DNA of 64,000 nt from Trema orientale (taxonomy: Eukaryota > Streptophyta > Magnoliopsida > Rosales > Cannabaceae): the NCBI GenBank assembly GCA_002914845.1, contig JXTC01000412.1, positions 176,722 to 240,721 on the forward strand, read 5' to 3'. Below are positions 48,299 through 60,900 of this stretch, piece by piece. Made by a program: the position numbers and the translations under genes. Within the stretch, counting starts at the first letter, position 1. Every line of letters starts with the position of its first letter. The notes beneath the pieces are model-generated. The model was not told where the DNA came from. It saw only the letters and a program-made list of their open reading frames with translations, and made no database searches.

Positions 48299-48414
48299 TC
48301 ACAGAACAGAACCCAAAAAGTCTCTTGTAAAAGAAATCCCAACTGGATATGATCTGTGTATACTTGTTTTCGCTGTTGATACCTTTTCCCCAGGTAAGTT
48401 GTGGAGCCCATCTT
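48299..48414 (-). pseudogene. Truncated last exon of DUF1664 gene
   Basis: It matches the 3' coding end at 50963-51078 and is cut at the N at 48415. It lacks all upstream exons. Almost certainly a second haplotype's copy of the same exon and not a separate gene. Confidence 0.85.
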
Positions 48415-48415
48415 N
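48415..48415. other. Single N at a duplication joint
   Basis: The only ambiguous base in this part of the window; it sits exactly where copy 1 ends and copy 2 starts. Confidence 0.99.
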
Positions 48416-51078
48416 TCACAATTAATGGAAACATGAAAGAACAATATATACATATATTCAATGAAAAAAGATTATATATTTTTTAGCCTAATATCAAACT
48501 GGGCAGAAGACGATCGTAACGAAATTATACCTAGAAATTAAGCAAAAACCTGACTTGTCAAACCCCAAAATTCTATATTAATTAGGGGGCAAAGTAAGAA
48601 AAATTAGCAGACCCAAAAATTAAGAACCCTAGAAGACGAAATTGAACGATCGATTCAGCGATTTACTAGGATGAATCGAAACGAAGTCAAACCCTAAGTT
48701 TTGAGAATAAAAATTAAATAGAAAAAAAAATAAAACGGAAAAAAAAAAAAAAGAAAAGAAAGAAAGAAGAAAAGCAAGAGAATACCTGTGTCGTTGTGCA
48801 AAAAAAACGCGAAGGTTGAAGAAGGAATCGAAAAAGGAAAGCCCTAGCTTCTTTTGTACCACACAGCGCGAGTCGGCTCATTCTGGGCAGGCCATGCCCA
48901 TAGCCGGGCCCGTCTTAACCCAAAACTCAAATACTTAGGGCCTTGGCCCGTGGCTTTATTGCAGGATTTAGTCGGCCCAAACTACAGGTGCAATTACAAC
49001 CAATCATGACAAGAAAAATATTATATACATTTTTTGGAAATTAGATCGAGAGATTTTTTTTTTCAACAATTAATTATACATATATATATATATATAACAT
49101 GCTTTTAAGCCCATCCCATGCATGCATGCTATACTAATTCTAAATTTAGCATGATCTATAAAGTTTAGCTTGTATGCATGCTAAAAATAATGTCTTTTAT
49201 ATTTGAGTAATAATTTTGCTTACAAGACGTCTTTTTTTTTTTTTTCCTTGCAATATTTCCTATTGTTTTACAATCCAATCACGAGTCATAAAAATTTCAC
49301 TTAACCTACCAAGTGTGAGTAATTTTTCACGATTTTCCACTCACTTATGATTCTTCCCTGTCCTTTTTTTTTTAATGAAATATTTAGTAGTAAAATAGTG
49401 AATGAGAGCTCTAATTTATATAAAATTAGTTTGGAAAAGATTTTAAATAATACTTAATGACATTTAAAAAAAAATGTAAGTAATGCCCATTCAGGAAGCA
49501 CTAAGGTATAATTTTACATTAAGTAAATATATTTATATAGCGTGTATATCTACCAATGATATACCCAATAAATTCGTTAATATACCCAATATATTAACTG
49601 ATAAATTTGAATACGAAACAAAAGTTTTCTTTAAAAAAAAAAAATCGGCCATTTACCTTTTTTTTTCAACTTGAAAAGACGATAATTATTCATGTTCCAT
49701 TTAGCATGTTAGTGTAAATTATACAATATATGGGTACAGTAAATTTTATTTTAAGTTATTTTCTTTCCAATTTCCACTTGTTCTGAGTTGGTTTATGTCG
49801 TAGAAACAAATTTAAGTTGATTCAAGTGTTAGCAAGAGTTCTCAACATGAGAATACGAAAAGCGTTTTTAATTCAATCTCCATGATTCTCAATGCATATG
49901 AATGGAGAGTACATAGAACCAACACGACCCAAGTGTTGAATATGGCATGCTAAATGAATACTCGATGCCTTCTCGATGAGGCATTCTGGATGAGAATTAA
50001 ATTCTAACTGAGAATGCATCGAGAAAACATAGATAATTCATCTAGAATGTCACCTTCAACACCTAGATCGGTCTCTTTTTATTTGTTCCCATCCATAAAT
50101 TGAGAATGCATCGAGAAATATTCCACAACAAAATATTGCAACTGGAGAGTTACATTTTCTTTTTCTTTTTTTTTTTTTAAAAAAAAAGGAGGATCCATGT
50201 CTTAAAAAGTGTCTGAGAAACAAATCCCAAATTCCATGACATTGTCTAACATGAGAGAGCAAATGAGACGTAGTTTACTATGTTCCTACAGAATTAAAGC
50301 CAACCATGAAATTTGGCTTCCTATTATGTTGACTACAACCGAAGCTCTTCTTCCAACCAAAAACTGACTAGTTGGTTTGGTAAGTATTGGCAAATCGACC
50401 AAATCCGTAAATGAACACTCCCCCCATTAATAGAACCTTTTTGACCTTAAATTCTTGAAACTTGATTCAATATACGAGAACACAGGAGAAGGGATCCAGA
50501 AATTTCACAATGGCTAATCTAAATTCAGTACAAAAAGACGCAGGAGATTACCAGGTTTTAACACATACAAGAATATGAAAGAACTAAACAGCTATTGCAA
50601 AATGCTGCTACAAATACATTGTCATCAACGATAGTCGGGATGAGCGTGCTTTATTCTGCAAATATACAACATTTAAGTCGCAATTAAAAAAAAAAAAAAA
50701 GGAAATTTGTGTTTGCCATGGTTTTTTTTTTTTCTCTCCAGATTCCAAGTAGAAGAATACAGAAAAATATGAATATTTCTTACCCAATACAAATGAACGA
50801 GTCAAAAGAATTACACAAGTTTCCCCAAAAGTTGGGTTAAGTTTTGGATTGAATAGTGGATTTCTTCCCCATTAGCAAAAAGAATAACACAAAACCTGAA
50901 AATCAATCAGGAAGAGGGCTCTTGAACTTTCGTAGAAACATGAACCAAACATGACAAGATTATCACAGAACAGAACCCAAAAGGTCTCTTGTAAAAGAAA
51001 TCCCAACTGGATATGATCTGTGTATACTTGTTTTCGCTGTTGATACCTTTTCCCCAGGTAAGTTGTGGAGCCCATCTT
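48416..51078. repeat. 2.7-kb head-to-tail duplication, copy 2
   Basis: Matches 45693-48414. It contains the eIF1A leader exon (48786-48863) and promoter without the coding exon, and continues without a break into the complete DUF1664 gene. Confidence 0.95.
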
Positions 51079-54000
51079 TGTTGGTGCTTATCGTCGATAT
51101 CGTCGATTTCTTAACAATACTCAACTCCTTACTTTCAGAAATGAATTGAAGACCCTGAAATCAGTAATAACTTATGCTCGTGTCATAAATGAATTGAAAA
51201 TGGCTTATAGAAAAAGAAAAAGTTAATGAAACTCCAATTACCTTGCATGATTTCTCCTCAAATTTTATAGCAGAATGCTTTGCTAGCTTTGCAGACACAT
51301 CCTACCCACAAAACGAAATATACTAAATAACTGAACAAGGACAAGAAAGATAATGGCTCCATGAAAAATGAACATATCCCGGAAAACAGTGAACAAGGCT
51401 TAGTTACTAGAATTGCAAATTTGCAATAACCATAAAGTATGATCAGCCTGTGCTGGTGATTTTAGAATTGCACGCCAAGAAATCTTGTGAGGCCCATTTT
51501 GTGGCTGATTTAGAGTTGGATTCTATGTAGACATAATATCTCACCTGTACGGGTTTAATATCCACCCCACCATTAATACCTTCAGCTGCTTCGCATAGAC
51601 GCAAGAGACCCAAGTTCGTCATATCCTGTACGATGTTGAAAAACAAATAAATCCAATACAAATACTCAGCACTGCAATTAGAGGAAAAAGAAATGATGTA
51701 GAAGACAGTATATTACTAATTTTCTTTTACTCCATACTAAGAAAAATAACCTGCTTGCTCTCAAAAGTCTCAAGTCTCCCTCCCTGTTAAGTTAGTTGAA
51801 GAAACAAGATCAGTATTCTTGGAACTTACTTTGAAGTAGCATCACAAATGGACATGAAAAAAAAATATTAGGAAACAAAAAAATATTAAGAATCAACAAC
51901 TCACCATCTCTGACATTATTTGACGAATTATTTCAACATCATCCTCAATTTGAGAAAGGTTTGACTTCACCTTCTTCACCTGTATTCAAGAAATTACAAA
52001 CAGACTCTATAAGAACAGCCCAATAGAAAGAAGGAGATGAGTTGCATCTTTTCAGTATTATCCCTTCTTTCCTTAGTTACTTTTTCCTTTCTTTCCTTAG
52101 TTACTTTTTCCTCTCCAAAAGTCTGAATAGTCTTTACATATGCTCACTTAATGTAATTCAGAGAATAAAACATGCAACAGAAAATGGCAGCTTTAGGTGA
52201 TCTTAGAAAAAGGATGCACTTGCAAGAAGGGTAAGGTAACCTGATCTTACATTCTATTCGTCATATTGTAGACAGGTTAGTTGTCCCATTTTATAGAGGT
52301 TATTTGATCCCATTATGGATGCATCCTTTGTATCTTTTATTGAAGCTACTAAACATTGTTACTACATAAGAAGAATAATTAATCCATACATCCATTGAAA
52401 TTTGGTGAGATGTTTCTTTTTCCTCATCCAGCTTCCCATCCAAGTTTTCGATCCTCTTAGTCAGATGCCTTTTTGTAGACTGCACAGATGAGGGTCAAAA
52501 CAGTGTGTTAAGTGCAAAATATAGTTAATTACGAAATGATTGCCATCACGAAAGGCCCGATCAACCGTACTTACAGCTACAGCTTCATATACATCTTCTA
52601 ATTGTTTTGACACAGTTGCAACAGCATTCGCCATACTATGCTTTGTCACAAACATTACATCAGAAAATGACCAGCCCTGCACGGTATTGTAAAATCACAA
52701 GTAAATCAACAAGCAAACAGATCCGAACAAGTGACTCGCCAGAGAAACATTGTACCTTCAACCACATGTAGCAATATCCTATTGCACCAATTGCAGCAGC
52801 TGGCACTATGTAAGAAGCATAACTCCCTGTATTGACGTGAAAGATATAAGCATTAAGCATACCAATATGATTAGGGAAAACCCAGAAGGGACAAAAGTGC
52901 TGGAAATTATAATTGGTGAGGCGCCAATATTTAATCTATCTAAAAAGACGCAATGTGGAAGTCGCTAGACATCTGGATGTAATTCTGAAATACATACAGG
53001 AGTGACTTATTTTCAGGGCCTCAATTGAAACATAATTCATCTTATCTTCCTCAGGATTGTACGCCAATTTCCTCAACAAGGCCAAAATCATGAATCACTA
53101 TTCTTGTTTCTCATGGGATTCCACACTTTCAGCAACGAATGCTTAGTTAGTTAGGCTAAGGGGTAGGGAGGAAATTCTGTTAGAGGGGATTATGCCATAT
53201 CAGCTGTTAGTTAGCTTAGGGAATTGATGCTATTCTAGAAAGTGCTACTGAAGGAGAGAATATAAAGGGGGGAGGGAGAGAGAGTGAAGTTAGGCAATTA
53301 CTGGGTTATTGTTGTGAGCTTTTGCTCCAGGGAGAGAACCAGGCTCTCGAACTCCTGGGTATCATATACTGTATTTGAGTTTCAGCTCTAATTCTAATAA
53401 AAATATCTTCAATATCAGTATTGGGTTCTATCAGTTTAATGCAATTCACTTGTATATCCTCCCTATGTGTTTTTGAAATTTGAAAGTAATAGTTTGATTG
53501 ATCAGCGGTTGTAAATGAAAGTTCAGCAAACATTTTCATAACATTCAGAAACACCAAGTCTGATGAGGAAAATGAATTCAGAGAACATCGATAAATAAAC
53601 AGTTATATATTTCTTGCGCACAATTTTTTTCTTCTAAAAATCTCGTTCATATTGGTTTTGGTTGTACAGTGATAAAACTGATCGCTTGAAATCTAATTCT
53701 GATTTCCAAATCTTTTTAGATGGATGAGGCTCCTTAGGAGTTAGGACAATGACAAATTAAAGAAGAAAAAGAAGATTCACCGGAAACATTTTGTATTCAG
53801 AGTTACATAAACAAGGAGACAGAAATTTCCACCTCTTACTGGAGAAAGAAGAAGAAAAGATTCAGCAGTATAAATGTATTTATCAACAAAGAAAACAGAC
53901 CAGAGATAAAGCACATACCACCAGAAGTTGAATTCCCATTGAAGATTGTTACAGGGCGAGATAAGGTTAACTCTCTGATCTCTTGTGCCAATTGCCGAAT

Positions 54001-55621
54001 CTGAAGGTACAAATACATAGAAGTTTAATGTTCCAACAATGCATTTCTTATGAAGATAAAGTAGGTAGCTAACATCCGAAGCACCCTCAATTTCATGGAA
54101 ATTAACTATTTTGAGCGAAAGAGGTCCAATAATGGATAAGTTATTCAACTACTTTGTGTTCTACTTTGCCATTTGCTATATGAATACTCAAAGAAGATAT
54201 CGCATTATTATCGGGTTGAGTCATCACAACATGTGTGGCTGGTAAAACCACAGAGGAAAACCTTGACAGTGTTCTACTAGTTTGAGCCAACTATAAGTTA
54301 CGTGGTAATCTCTTCAAGAAAAACTGCTTCTAACACACCTAGCTCGGACTTTTAGAAGTTTAGAGTTTAGACAGAAATTGAGAACTCCATGTTTGCTAAT
54401 GAATACATCAAGATTAATCAATACTACTGTAATTATAGTAAACTGGAATGAGTGTTCATTTTGAAATACCTGAGCTGCAATAATGTCACTATCATACTTC
54501 GGAGAGATCTCAGCATCATTTACACTCGTAAGTATTTCCTGAAGCTGCACAATAAGATCAGACAACCGTCCACTCCTCAAAATAATCGAACCTGTCAAAC
54601 CTGGTTTACAAAGAGGGAATAACAAATTAAAGGAAACAAAACAAGGAAGAAGAAATGATTCAATAGGGAAATGGAGATAAATGACAGAGAAAAAAGTTTT
54701 CATAACAATTGTCTTTCGATGGATACTTAAAAGAAAAAAACACTCCAACTCCTTTAACCATGCCAAGTAACAATTTCTTTTTCTATGTCTCTAAGACCTC
54801 ACCATTTGTTTTCTTTTGCCTTATTTGCGCTGTTGATTACTCCTAACCTTTTTTTTTTTCTTTTAATTTAAAAAAAAAAAAAAAAAATGGATCCTCTAGC
54901 TGAACCCCGCAAATTTTTCGGGTCGAGGCATGAAACTCTAGCTTAAATCCCATGAGAAATCGAACCAAAGACCTCATGAGAGCAAACCATAACCATGTGT
55001 CTAACCGCTCGACCTACCCCTCGTGGTTATTCCGAACTTTTACCGCTGGTTGAATAAAATAAAAATAAATAAATAAATAAAAAGAAGCATATCTAAGCAC
55101 CAGAGTTTAAATGAGCAAGAACACCACTCCACTTTCCTCTATTCCACTCACAAACCTCAAAACAAGTTGTCATAATTTACAGTTCTTACAACAGCCAAAG
55201 CCACAAGAGAATAACAGTATTAACATGAGGAAGCAGCTAAAACACCCAAAAAAAAAGTCCATTTTATAATCAAAAGCCACTAATTTATGAAATATTTGGG
55301 GAGTAATTAAAACTCCATTAACAAAACACAAAACAATGTTACCCTTACTGATCATGCGAAATGAATCATTTTTATGTCATAACATGAGATTAGTCAGCTC
55401 AACATACTCGTTGAAAAGCTCCAGAACCCAAATCAAAACTGTGCAATTAGAATTGATCTAACACGATGGTGATGATGATGATGATGATGAAAAGAGAGAA
55501 ACCCTAGAAAGAAAAAAAAAAGAAAGAAGAGAAAGTGAAAAGAAATGGAAAAGGGTGGTGACCCACCTGCTCCGACGAGGACGAGAACCTTGGAGGAGGT
55601 CATCCCAGCTTGTAACGCCAT
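50963..55621 (-). CDS. DUF1664 family protein, 11 exons
   Basis: Minus-strand coding exons 55621-55567, 54600-54470, 54000-53919, 52826-52756, 52676-52575, 52479-52390, 51979-51905, 51783-51751, 51625-51545, 51301-51242 and 51154-50963 total 972 bases, 323 residues; all joints are GT/AG and in phase. The N-terminus MALQAGMTSSKVLVLVGAGL is the DUF1664 signature. Residues about 11-25 are hydrophobic; about 90-113 (YIVPAAAIGAIGYCYMWLK) is a probable membrane helix; about 115-250 is helical and coiled-coil-like (VSKQLEDVYEAV, TKRIENLDGKLDEEKE, SQIEDDVEIIRQIMSEM). The C-terminus is Ser/Thr-rich and ends DLLGSVL. The family is plant-specific and poorly understood; I give no function. Introns contain a SINE and an LTR-like piece. 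Confidence 0.94.
53135..53437. mobile_element. Possible solo LTR in DUF1664 intron
   Basis: A TTAGTTAGTTAGG-rich start, a TATAAAGGGG box about 120 bases on, an AATAAAAATATC polyadenylation-like word and a TTCTATCA end resemble a Ty1/copia-like or TRIM LTR, similar in style to 27720-28080. No internal region is present; it would be a solo-LTR fossil. No TSD was found. Confidence 0.4.
54848..55026 (-). mobile_element. tRNA-derived SINE in DUF1664 intron
   Basis: Read on the minus strand it begins GGGGTAGGTCGAGCGGTTAG (A-box-like) and has TTGGTTCGATTTC (B box) about 50 bases later, then a non-tRNA body and an A/T tail. It is flanked by imperfect direct repeats TTACTCCTAAC (54837-54847) and TTATTCCGAAC (55027-55037), two differences in 11. 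This is the structure of a Pol III SINE. Confidence 0.82.
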
Positions 55622-55669
55622 TTTTTTTCAAATTCACTTTCGTCTCCTCCACAACCAGACAACCACCAC

Positions 55670-56017
55670 AACATTCGTTCATTCAATAAACTTCAGCTAA
55701 CCCCAAACAAAAACGAAAGAGGAAACGTGAAATTACACTAACGCCCTCGTGTTATGTCCAAAAGAACAGACAACTTGGACATTGGAAAACTACTCCCTCT
55801 TTACTAAGTTAACATACTAAATTTTGACTTGAAAGGTATTTTTCACAATGTTAAATTTCATTTTGTGATTAATTGTTTCTGTGTAGTTACTATAAATTTT
55901 TTTTTTTTTTTTTATCCCTTCAAAAAAAAAAATTTTTTTTTTTAAGGGAAGTTACAATAATCTTTAGTTATTCATCCACATTAGAATAATAAATTAATTG
56001 TGTCGAATTTCTGTGGA
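55670..56017. repeat. 0.33-kb head-to-tail duplication, copy 1
   Basis: Begins AACATTCGTTCATTCAATAA just upstream of the DUF1664 start codon and ends AATTTCTGTGGA before the N at 56018. Repeated at 56019-56331, with a longer T/A homopolymer tract here and few substitutions. Confidence 0.95.
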
Positions 56018-56018
56018 N
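56018..56018. other. Single N at a second duplication joint
   Basis: The second ambiguous base, again exactly between two head-to-tail copies. Confidence 0.99.
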
Positions 56019-56331
56019 AACATTCGTTCATTCAATAAACTTCAGCTAACCCCAAACAAAAACGAAAGAGAAAACGTGAAATTACACTAACGCCCTCGTG
56101 TTATGTCCAAAAGAACAGACAACTTGGACATTGGAAAACAACTCCCTCTTTACTAAGTTAATATACTAAATTTCGATTTAAAAGGTAATTTTCACAATGT
56201 TAAATTTCATTTTGTGATTAATTGTTTCTGTGTAGCTACTATAAATTTTTTTTTTTGAAGGGAAGTTACAATAATCTTTAGTTATTCATCCACATTAGAA
56301 TAATAAATTAATTGTGTCGAATTTCTGTGGA
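56019..56331. repeat. 0.33-kb head-to-tail duplication, copy 2
   Basis: Counterpart of 55670-56017, lying in the shared upstream region between the divergent DUF1664 and BPI/LBP genes. Confidence 0.95.
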
Positions 56332-56801
56332 CAAGATTCGGTTCTCAAAATGCCAACAGTAAAACTGTCTAAGCAAGTCCTTAATATTACTTTAATTTAC
56401 CGAACCTCTTAACTTATTTTGTTATCTTTGTCATTGTTTATGCTCATATAGTACACTACAGGCTACAGCACACGTAATAATACTTACAAACTGGTCCAAA
56501 GTGTCAAACCCGCTAGCCTTTGTCGATTGTAGTTGCTTTGGCTGTCTAGAAACGTATTCTTCCACGTCAGCAGTTGATGCCCCATTTTTCTTTTTCTCTC
56601 TCTTTTACGCAAAAATATAGGCGTCTCTTGTCTTCCCCCAAAGCAAAAGAAAGAAAACAAAATGCAAGTCAGATGGGTATTTCCGTCATATCACATCACA
56701 AGGGCTCTTGCGTCTCTATCAAGAAGCTAGTCAGCTTTGGATTATGTGCTCAAGCTTTTTCTTGTGTGTCTGTGTACCAAAAACTCGAACCACCCCCGTC
56801 C

Positions 56802-59525
56802 ATGGCGGCACCCATAATTCTCCTCCTTCTCACGGCGTCATTCTTCGTTCCAACTCAAACCCACCTCCAATCAAGTGACGAATCCTTCACCTCCTTGGTA
56901 ATATCCCAAAAGGGTCTTGATTTTGTCAAGGACTTGCTCGTAACCAAGGCCGTCTCTTCCATAATACCACTCGAACTCGCCCCGATTCAGAAATCTGTCA
57001 AAATCCCATTCCTGGGTAGCGTTCAAATGGTCTTATCGAACATCACAATACATGGAATCGATGTGGGGTCGTCGTCGTATGTCAAGCCTGGCGACACAGG
57101 AATCGCCATTGTTGCGTCTGGAATAACTTGTAGTTTAAGCATGAATTGGCGTTATAGTTACAGTACATGGCTTGTTCCTATCATGGTTTCAGATGAAGGA
57201 AGTGCCTCTATTCGGGTATGGCTAAACTTAGAATTGTTCAAAATGTTGTGTTCTTGTTTTGTTGTGTATTGGTGAAGAGAGTTTGATGAGTATTATTGCT
57301 TCTTGTCTTGGTAAGGTTGAAGGCGTGGAAGTTGGCCTTACATCACGTTTGGAGATTCAAGAAGGAACTCTGAAGCTTTCACTTGTGGAATGTGGTTGTT
57401 TAGTTAAAGAAATCTCCATAATTTTGGATGGAGGAGCATCTTGGCTTTATCAAGGGTATGCTAGTTTTGTTTGTCATGGTCAAATAAGTTCTTCATTGTC
57501 TTAGTTGTACTTATGTTGTGTTTGTATCTTGGTTATCTTTTGCTATTCATAGTGTAGAGGCTGTACTATCACTATGCATTTTAATTGGCTCCTTTTGAGA
57601 AAAACAAGAGGAACTAGAGTCTAGCATCAATAAGAAGTAAACTAGCTCTGCGTCTCTGTGATCACTGTCCTTACCCAATTTAAGTTAAGCAGTGGATTAG
57701 GAAATTCACACCTTTATTCTGTCATATAAATGTCAAGAAGGAGAGCTACATGGCTCTTGCTAAGCATCCTTATTCACTTCCATTTGGTGCTTCAAAACTT
57801 ACTCTTGAATGACTGCCTTCTAAAAGCTTTTTGCTAGCAACTGGCCTTATTTTTATCATAAAATGAAGAAAATCAAGTTCTTTTATAACGGTATATAAGA
57901 ACCAAGTTTAGCATGTGATCACTCGTAACCACGGGAAGTGTTTAAAGTAGTCGAATTTCCTTTGTTGTTTGCTTTGAATCACAGTTCTTCTACCTTGGCT
58001 GTACTAATGTTGTTTAGTATTTAATTTGAATGGCTTTGCATTGCATGTTACATTTATTTATCTTCCTGTTGAAGGAAAATGTCAGAATCGTTTTTTTTTT
58101 TTTCAATTCTTTATTTCTTGTCATCTGTTAGGATGATAGATGCCTTTGAAGAACAAATAGGGTCGGCAGTGGGGAATGCTATCACCAAGAAGCTCAAAGA
58201 AGGGGTTTTGAAGCTTGATTCATTTCTGCAAGCTCTTCCAAAGGAAATTCCATTGGACAATAACAGTTCTCTAAATGTGACATTAGTGAATGCGCCTTTA
58301 CTAAGTAATTCTTCCATTGGGTTTGAGATCAATGGTTTATTTGCTCCAAGAAAAAGTGTCCCAGCCCCTAGATACAGCGAGAAGGTTTCGCAATCTTTGA
58401 GTTCCTGCAAGGATCAATCCAAAATGCTTGGCATTACATTGGATGAGGCTGTCTTTAACTCTGCATCAGCCTTATACTTTAACGTGAGTTTGTTAGATTA
58501 GGAAAGTGTTTGCACTGAAATTCATAACTAGTGCCTTTAAATTTCATATGTTGTTCTATTACATCCTTCATTGCATTTGTAATTTATCAATGTTAAAGGA
58601 TTCTTTTCATCTCTGGCCAGGCAGAGTTTATGCGATGGATTGTCGATAAAATACCAGATCAGTCTCTTTTAAACACGGCTGGATGGAGATTCATTATTCC
58701 CCAACTATACAGGAAATACCCCAATGATGATATGAATTTAAATATTTCTCTATCTTCAGCTCCAACGATAGTGATCTCTGAGCACAGCATTGATAGTACT
58801 GTCCACGCGGACCTGATAATTGATGTTGTGGAAGCAGGTGAAATAACGCCAGTTGCTTGTATCTCATTGGTAAGCTTATGATATTAAAATCAAATGTTCT
58901 GTCAACGAGTTATTTGCTTGCTTTCGTCAATCATATAGATCAGATGTCTCTATGAAACGCCCCTTGCTTTTCCTGGTTGCCCCTTTTCAATCACAAGTGT
59001 CAACCTGATCACGAAGCTCTTTCCCCCATCCCTACCCCTAGCCCTTACACATAGCAATTACAAAAATAAATTTTCCTTCACCACTGATACTATTATGACC
59101 TTCGTTGCGCAGGTGATTCGTGCCTCTGCTTTGGCCAAAATCTCTGGAAACAACCTTGCAGGGAGTGTGAGATTAAATGACTTTACAATGTCATTGAAGT
59201 GGAGTAATATTGGTAATCTGCGCTTGTATCTAATTCAGGTACTCTCCTCTTACATTGTTACTTTAATCAAAATAGATTGTTACTTTAATCAAAATCTAAT
59301 TTGGAATTGGAAGTATATGTTTTATTAACTATAAGATTCATATCCTATGATTTGCAGCCTGTAGTTTGGACTTTTGTTCAAACTGTTTTCTTACCATACA
59401 CCAACTCGATCCTTGGAAGAGGATTCCCTTTACCAATCATTCACGGCTTCACCCTGCAAAATGCTGAACTAATCTGCTCAAACTCAAGAATTACAGTCTG
59501 TGGTGATGTAAACTATACAGAATGA
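56802..59525 (+). CDS. BPI/LBP family secreted lipid-binding protein
   Basis: Exons 56802-57215, 57316-57455, 58132-58483, 58621-58869, 59113-59238 and 59358-59525 total 1449 bases, 482 residues, the usual size of plant BPI/LBP proteins. I chose the ATG at 56802 because it starts a clear signal peptide (MAAPIILLLLTASFF, cleavage probably near residue 20-24); the upstream in-frame ATG at 56574 would add a non-hydrophobic leader. The N-terminal BPI domain runs from about ESFTSLVISQKGLDFVKDLL through VEGVEVGLTSRLE, LVECGCLVKEISI and GGASWLYQGMIDAFEEQIGS; the C-terminal half includes TAGWRFIIPQLYRKYP and ends LGRGFPLPIIHGF..AELICSNSRI. Animal members bind lipopolysaccharide; a similar role in plant immunity is proposed for the family but is inference here. 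Transcribed away from DUF1664. Confidence 0.95.
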
Positions 59526-60900
59526 AGCAAATATCGGTCTCGTACTCCGTGTGTATATAAACACATGATACATCAAGAGCTTTCAGCCTTTTGAAATGCT
59601 TATGGGAATGATACGGCAAAAGGGTCATCTTTCCCTCTTTTGTACAGTGCTGTCTTTGTATGTACTGCTCTCTGTGTGTGTGTATTCTTTCAACATTGGA
59701 AAAAAGGCAGTGAACATGTAATTTGTTATGATGAAGCTCAAGCATAAGTTTTTCAGTCATAATTTTTACCACCAAGTTGTCAAACTTTTGCTGATTTACC
59801 ACTCGAGGAAAATTTGTTAGTGGCTAATTCATCAGAATTGTTAATGCACTTGATTAGTGATAGTATGTGAACCGTTCCCATAATGGATGTATCTCAGATT
59901 TTAGGTTAGTATCGCAGTTTCACTCTAGGTAACGCCTATAATATGCCATTTCAAATGGTTGAATTATCAGAGGCATAATATAAGGGACAAATTACTTCTG
60001 AAGTGAACTTTTTCGTTTTTGATAGATAAACAAACCAATTCAATTCTCATATTGAGATATCAGGAAAATAAAATTATTTGAGGATGATTATCAAAATATT
60101 ATTGACAAATTACATCCAAGAAATGGACTGTTGTTAATGTGATATAATAAAAGGTTTTTTTTTCCTTACTTAAATTAGCAAAAACATTACAGCTTTGTGT
60201 CGTGAAACTTTTATTAAGACACGTCCATACCCTTTGACTATCAAAGCTTGAACATTATCTAAAAGTATATTACACAATCAACCTCTTAGTTTGTTTGTTT
60301 GATTTTTTTTTTTTTTTCTTTTCCACAAGCACACTATTTTTGTTCGATTTTTTTTTTTTCACAAGCACACTATTTCTGAAAATTATAATCTAAACTTTTT
60401 TTTTCCTTTCAATTTGCCTTTGTTAATGCAACAAGTTAGTAAACTCACAAATTTACACTTCAAACACTTAAAAACTCAACGACAAAAATTTGAAACCAAA
60501 CAATTGTGACAGAACAAGAAAAAATGTAATAGTTTTATAATTACGTTTTCATGTTGGTTAGTCTTTTAGGTTAATACTTAATATTTATTTTTTCGAATTG
60601 TTTTATTATTCGCAGAATATAAATTTGCATTTTTATTCACTATTTTTTGATCAGTTGTGTTCAGACTCAAAGTCTGGATTATAATTTTTCAAAATATAGG
60701 GTTTTAAGTGGCATAAATGAAAATACAGGATTAATTATATAATTTTATACATTTTCTTTGGATATTATTTATATATACTAAAGTTGGGGAGGATTTTATT
60801 GTGCACATAACTTGTTTTACTATACAAATAACTATAATTTTATGGGTTTGTCCTTAAAATTCTGGTTATGGCCTGTGAGTGTGTGTGGTTATTTGGTTTT
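59526..60900. other. 3' flank of BPI/LBP gene, no gene
   Basis: The first 200-250 bases are the likely 3' untranslated region. The rest is AT-rich with T-runs at about 60307, 60350 and 60397. Nothing else recognised. Confidence 0.5.

Larger units (their letters stand above)
45693..48414. repeat. 2.7-kb head-to-tail duplication, copy 1
   Basis: Starts TCACAATTAATGGAAACATG inside the eIF1A leader intron and ends GTGGAGCCCATCTT inside the last exon of the DUF1664 gene, directly before N at 48415. The following 48416-51078 repeats it in order. By eye the copies differ by a few percent plus small indels; copy 1 has a 69-bp tandem duplication (from 46646 and 46715) that copy 2 lacks. The interior is eIF1A promoter and intergenic DNA, with no other gene. 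Confidence 0.95.

Noticed and set aside
48208-48461. ORFs crossing the N at 48415
   Set aside because: They join a truncated DUF1664 exon in the wrong frame to an eIF1A intron across an assembly joint.
56574-56801. Upstream in-frame start of the BPI/LBP gene
   Set aside because: The leader it would add is not a signal peptide; the ATG at 56802 begins one directly.
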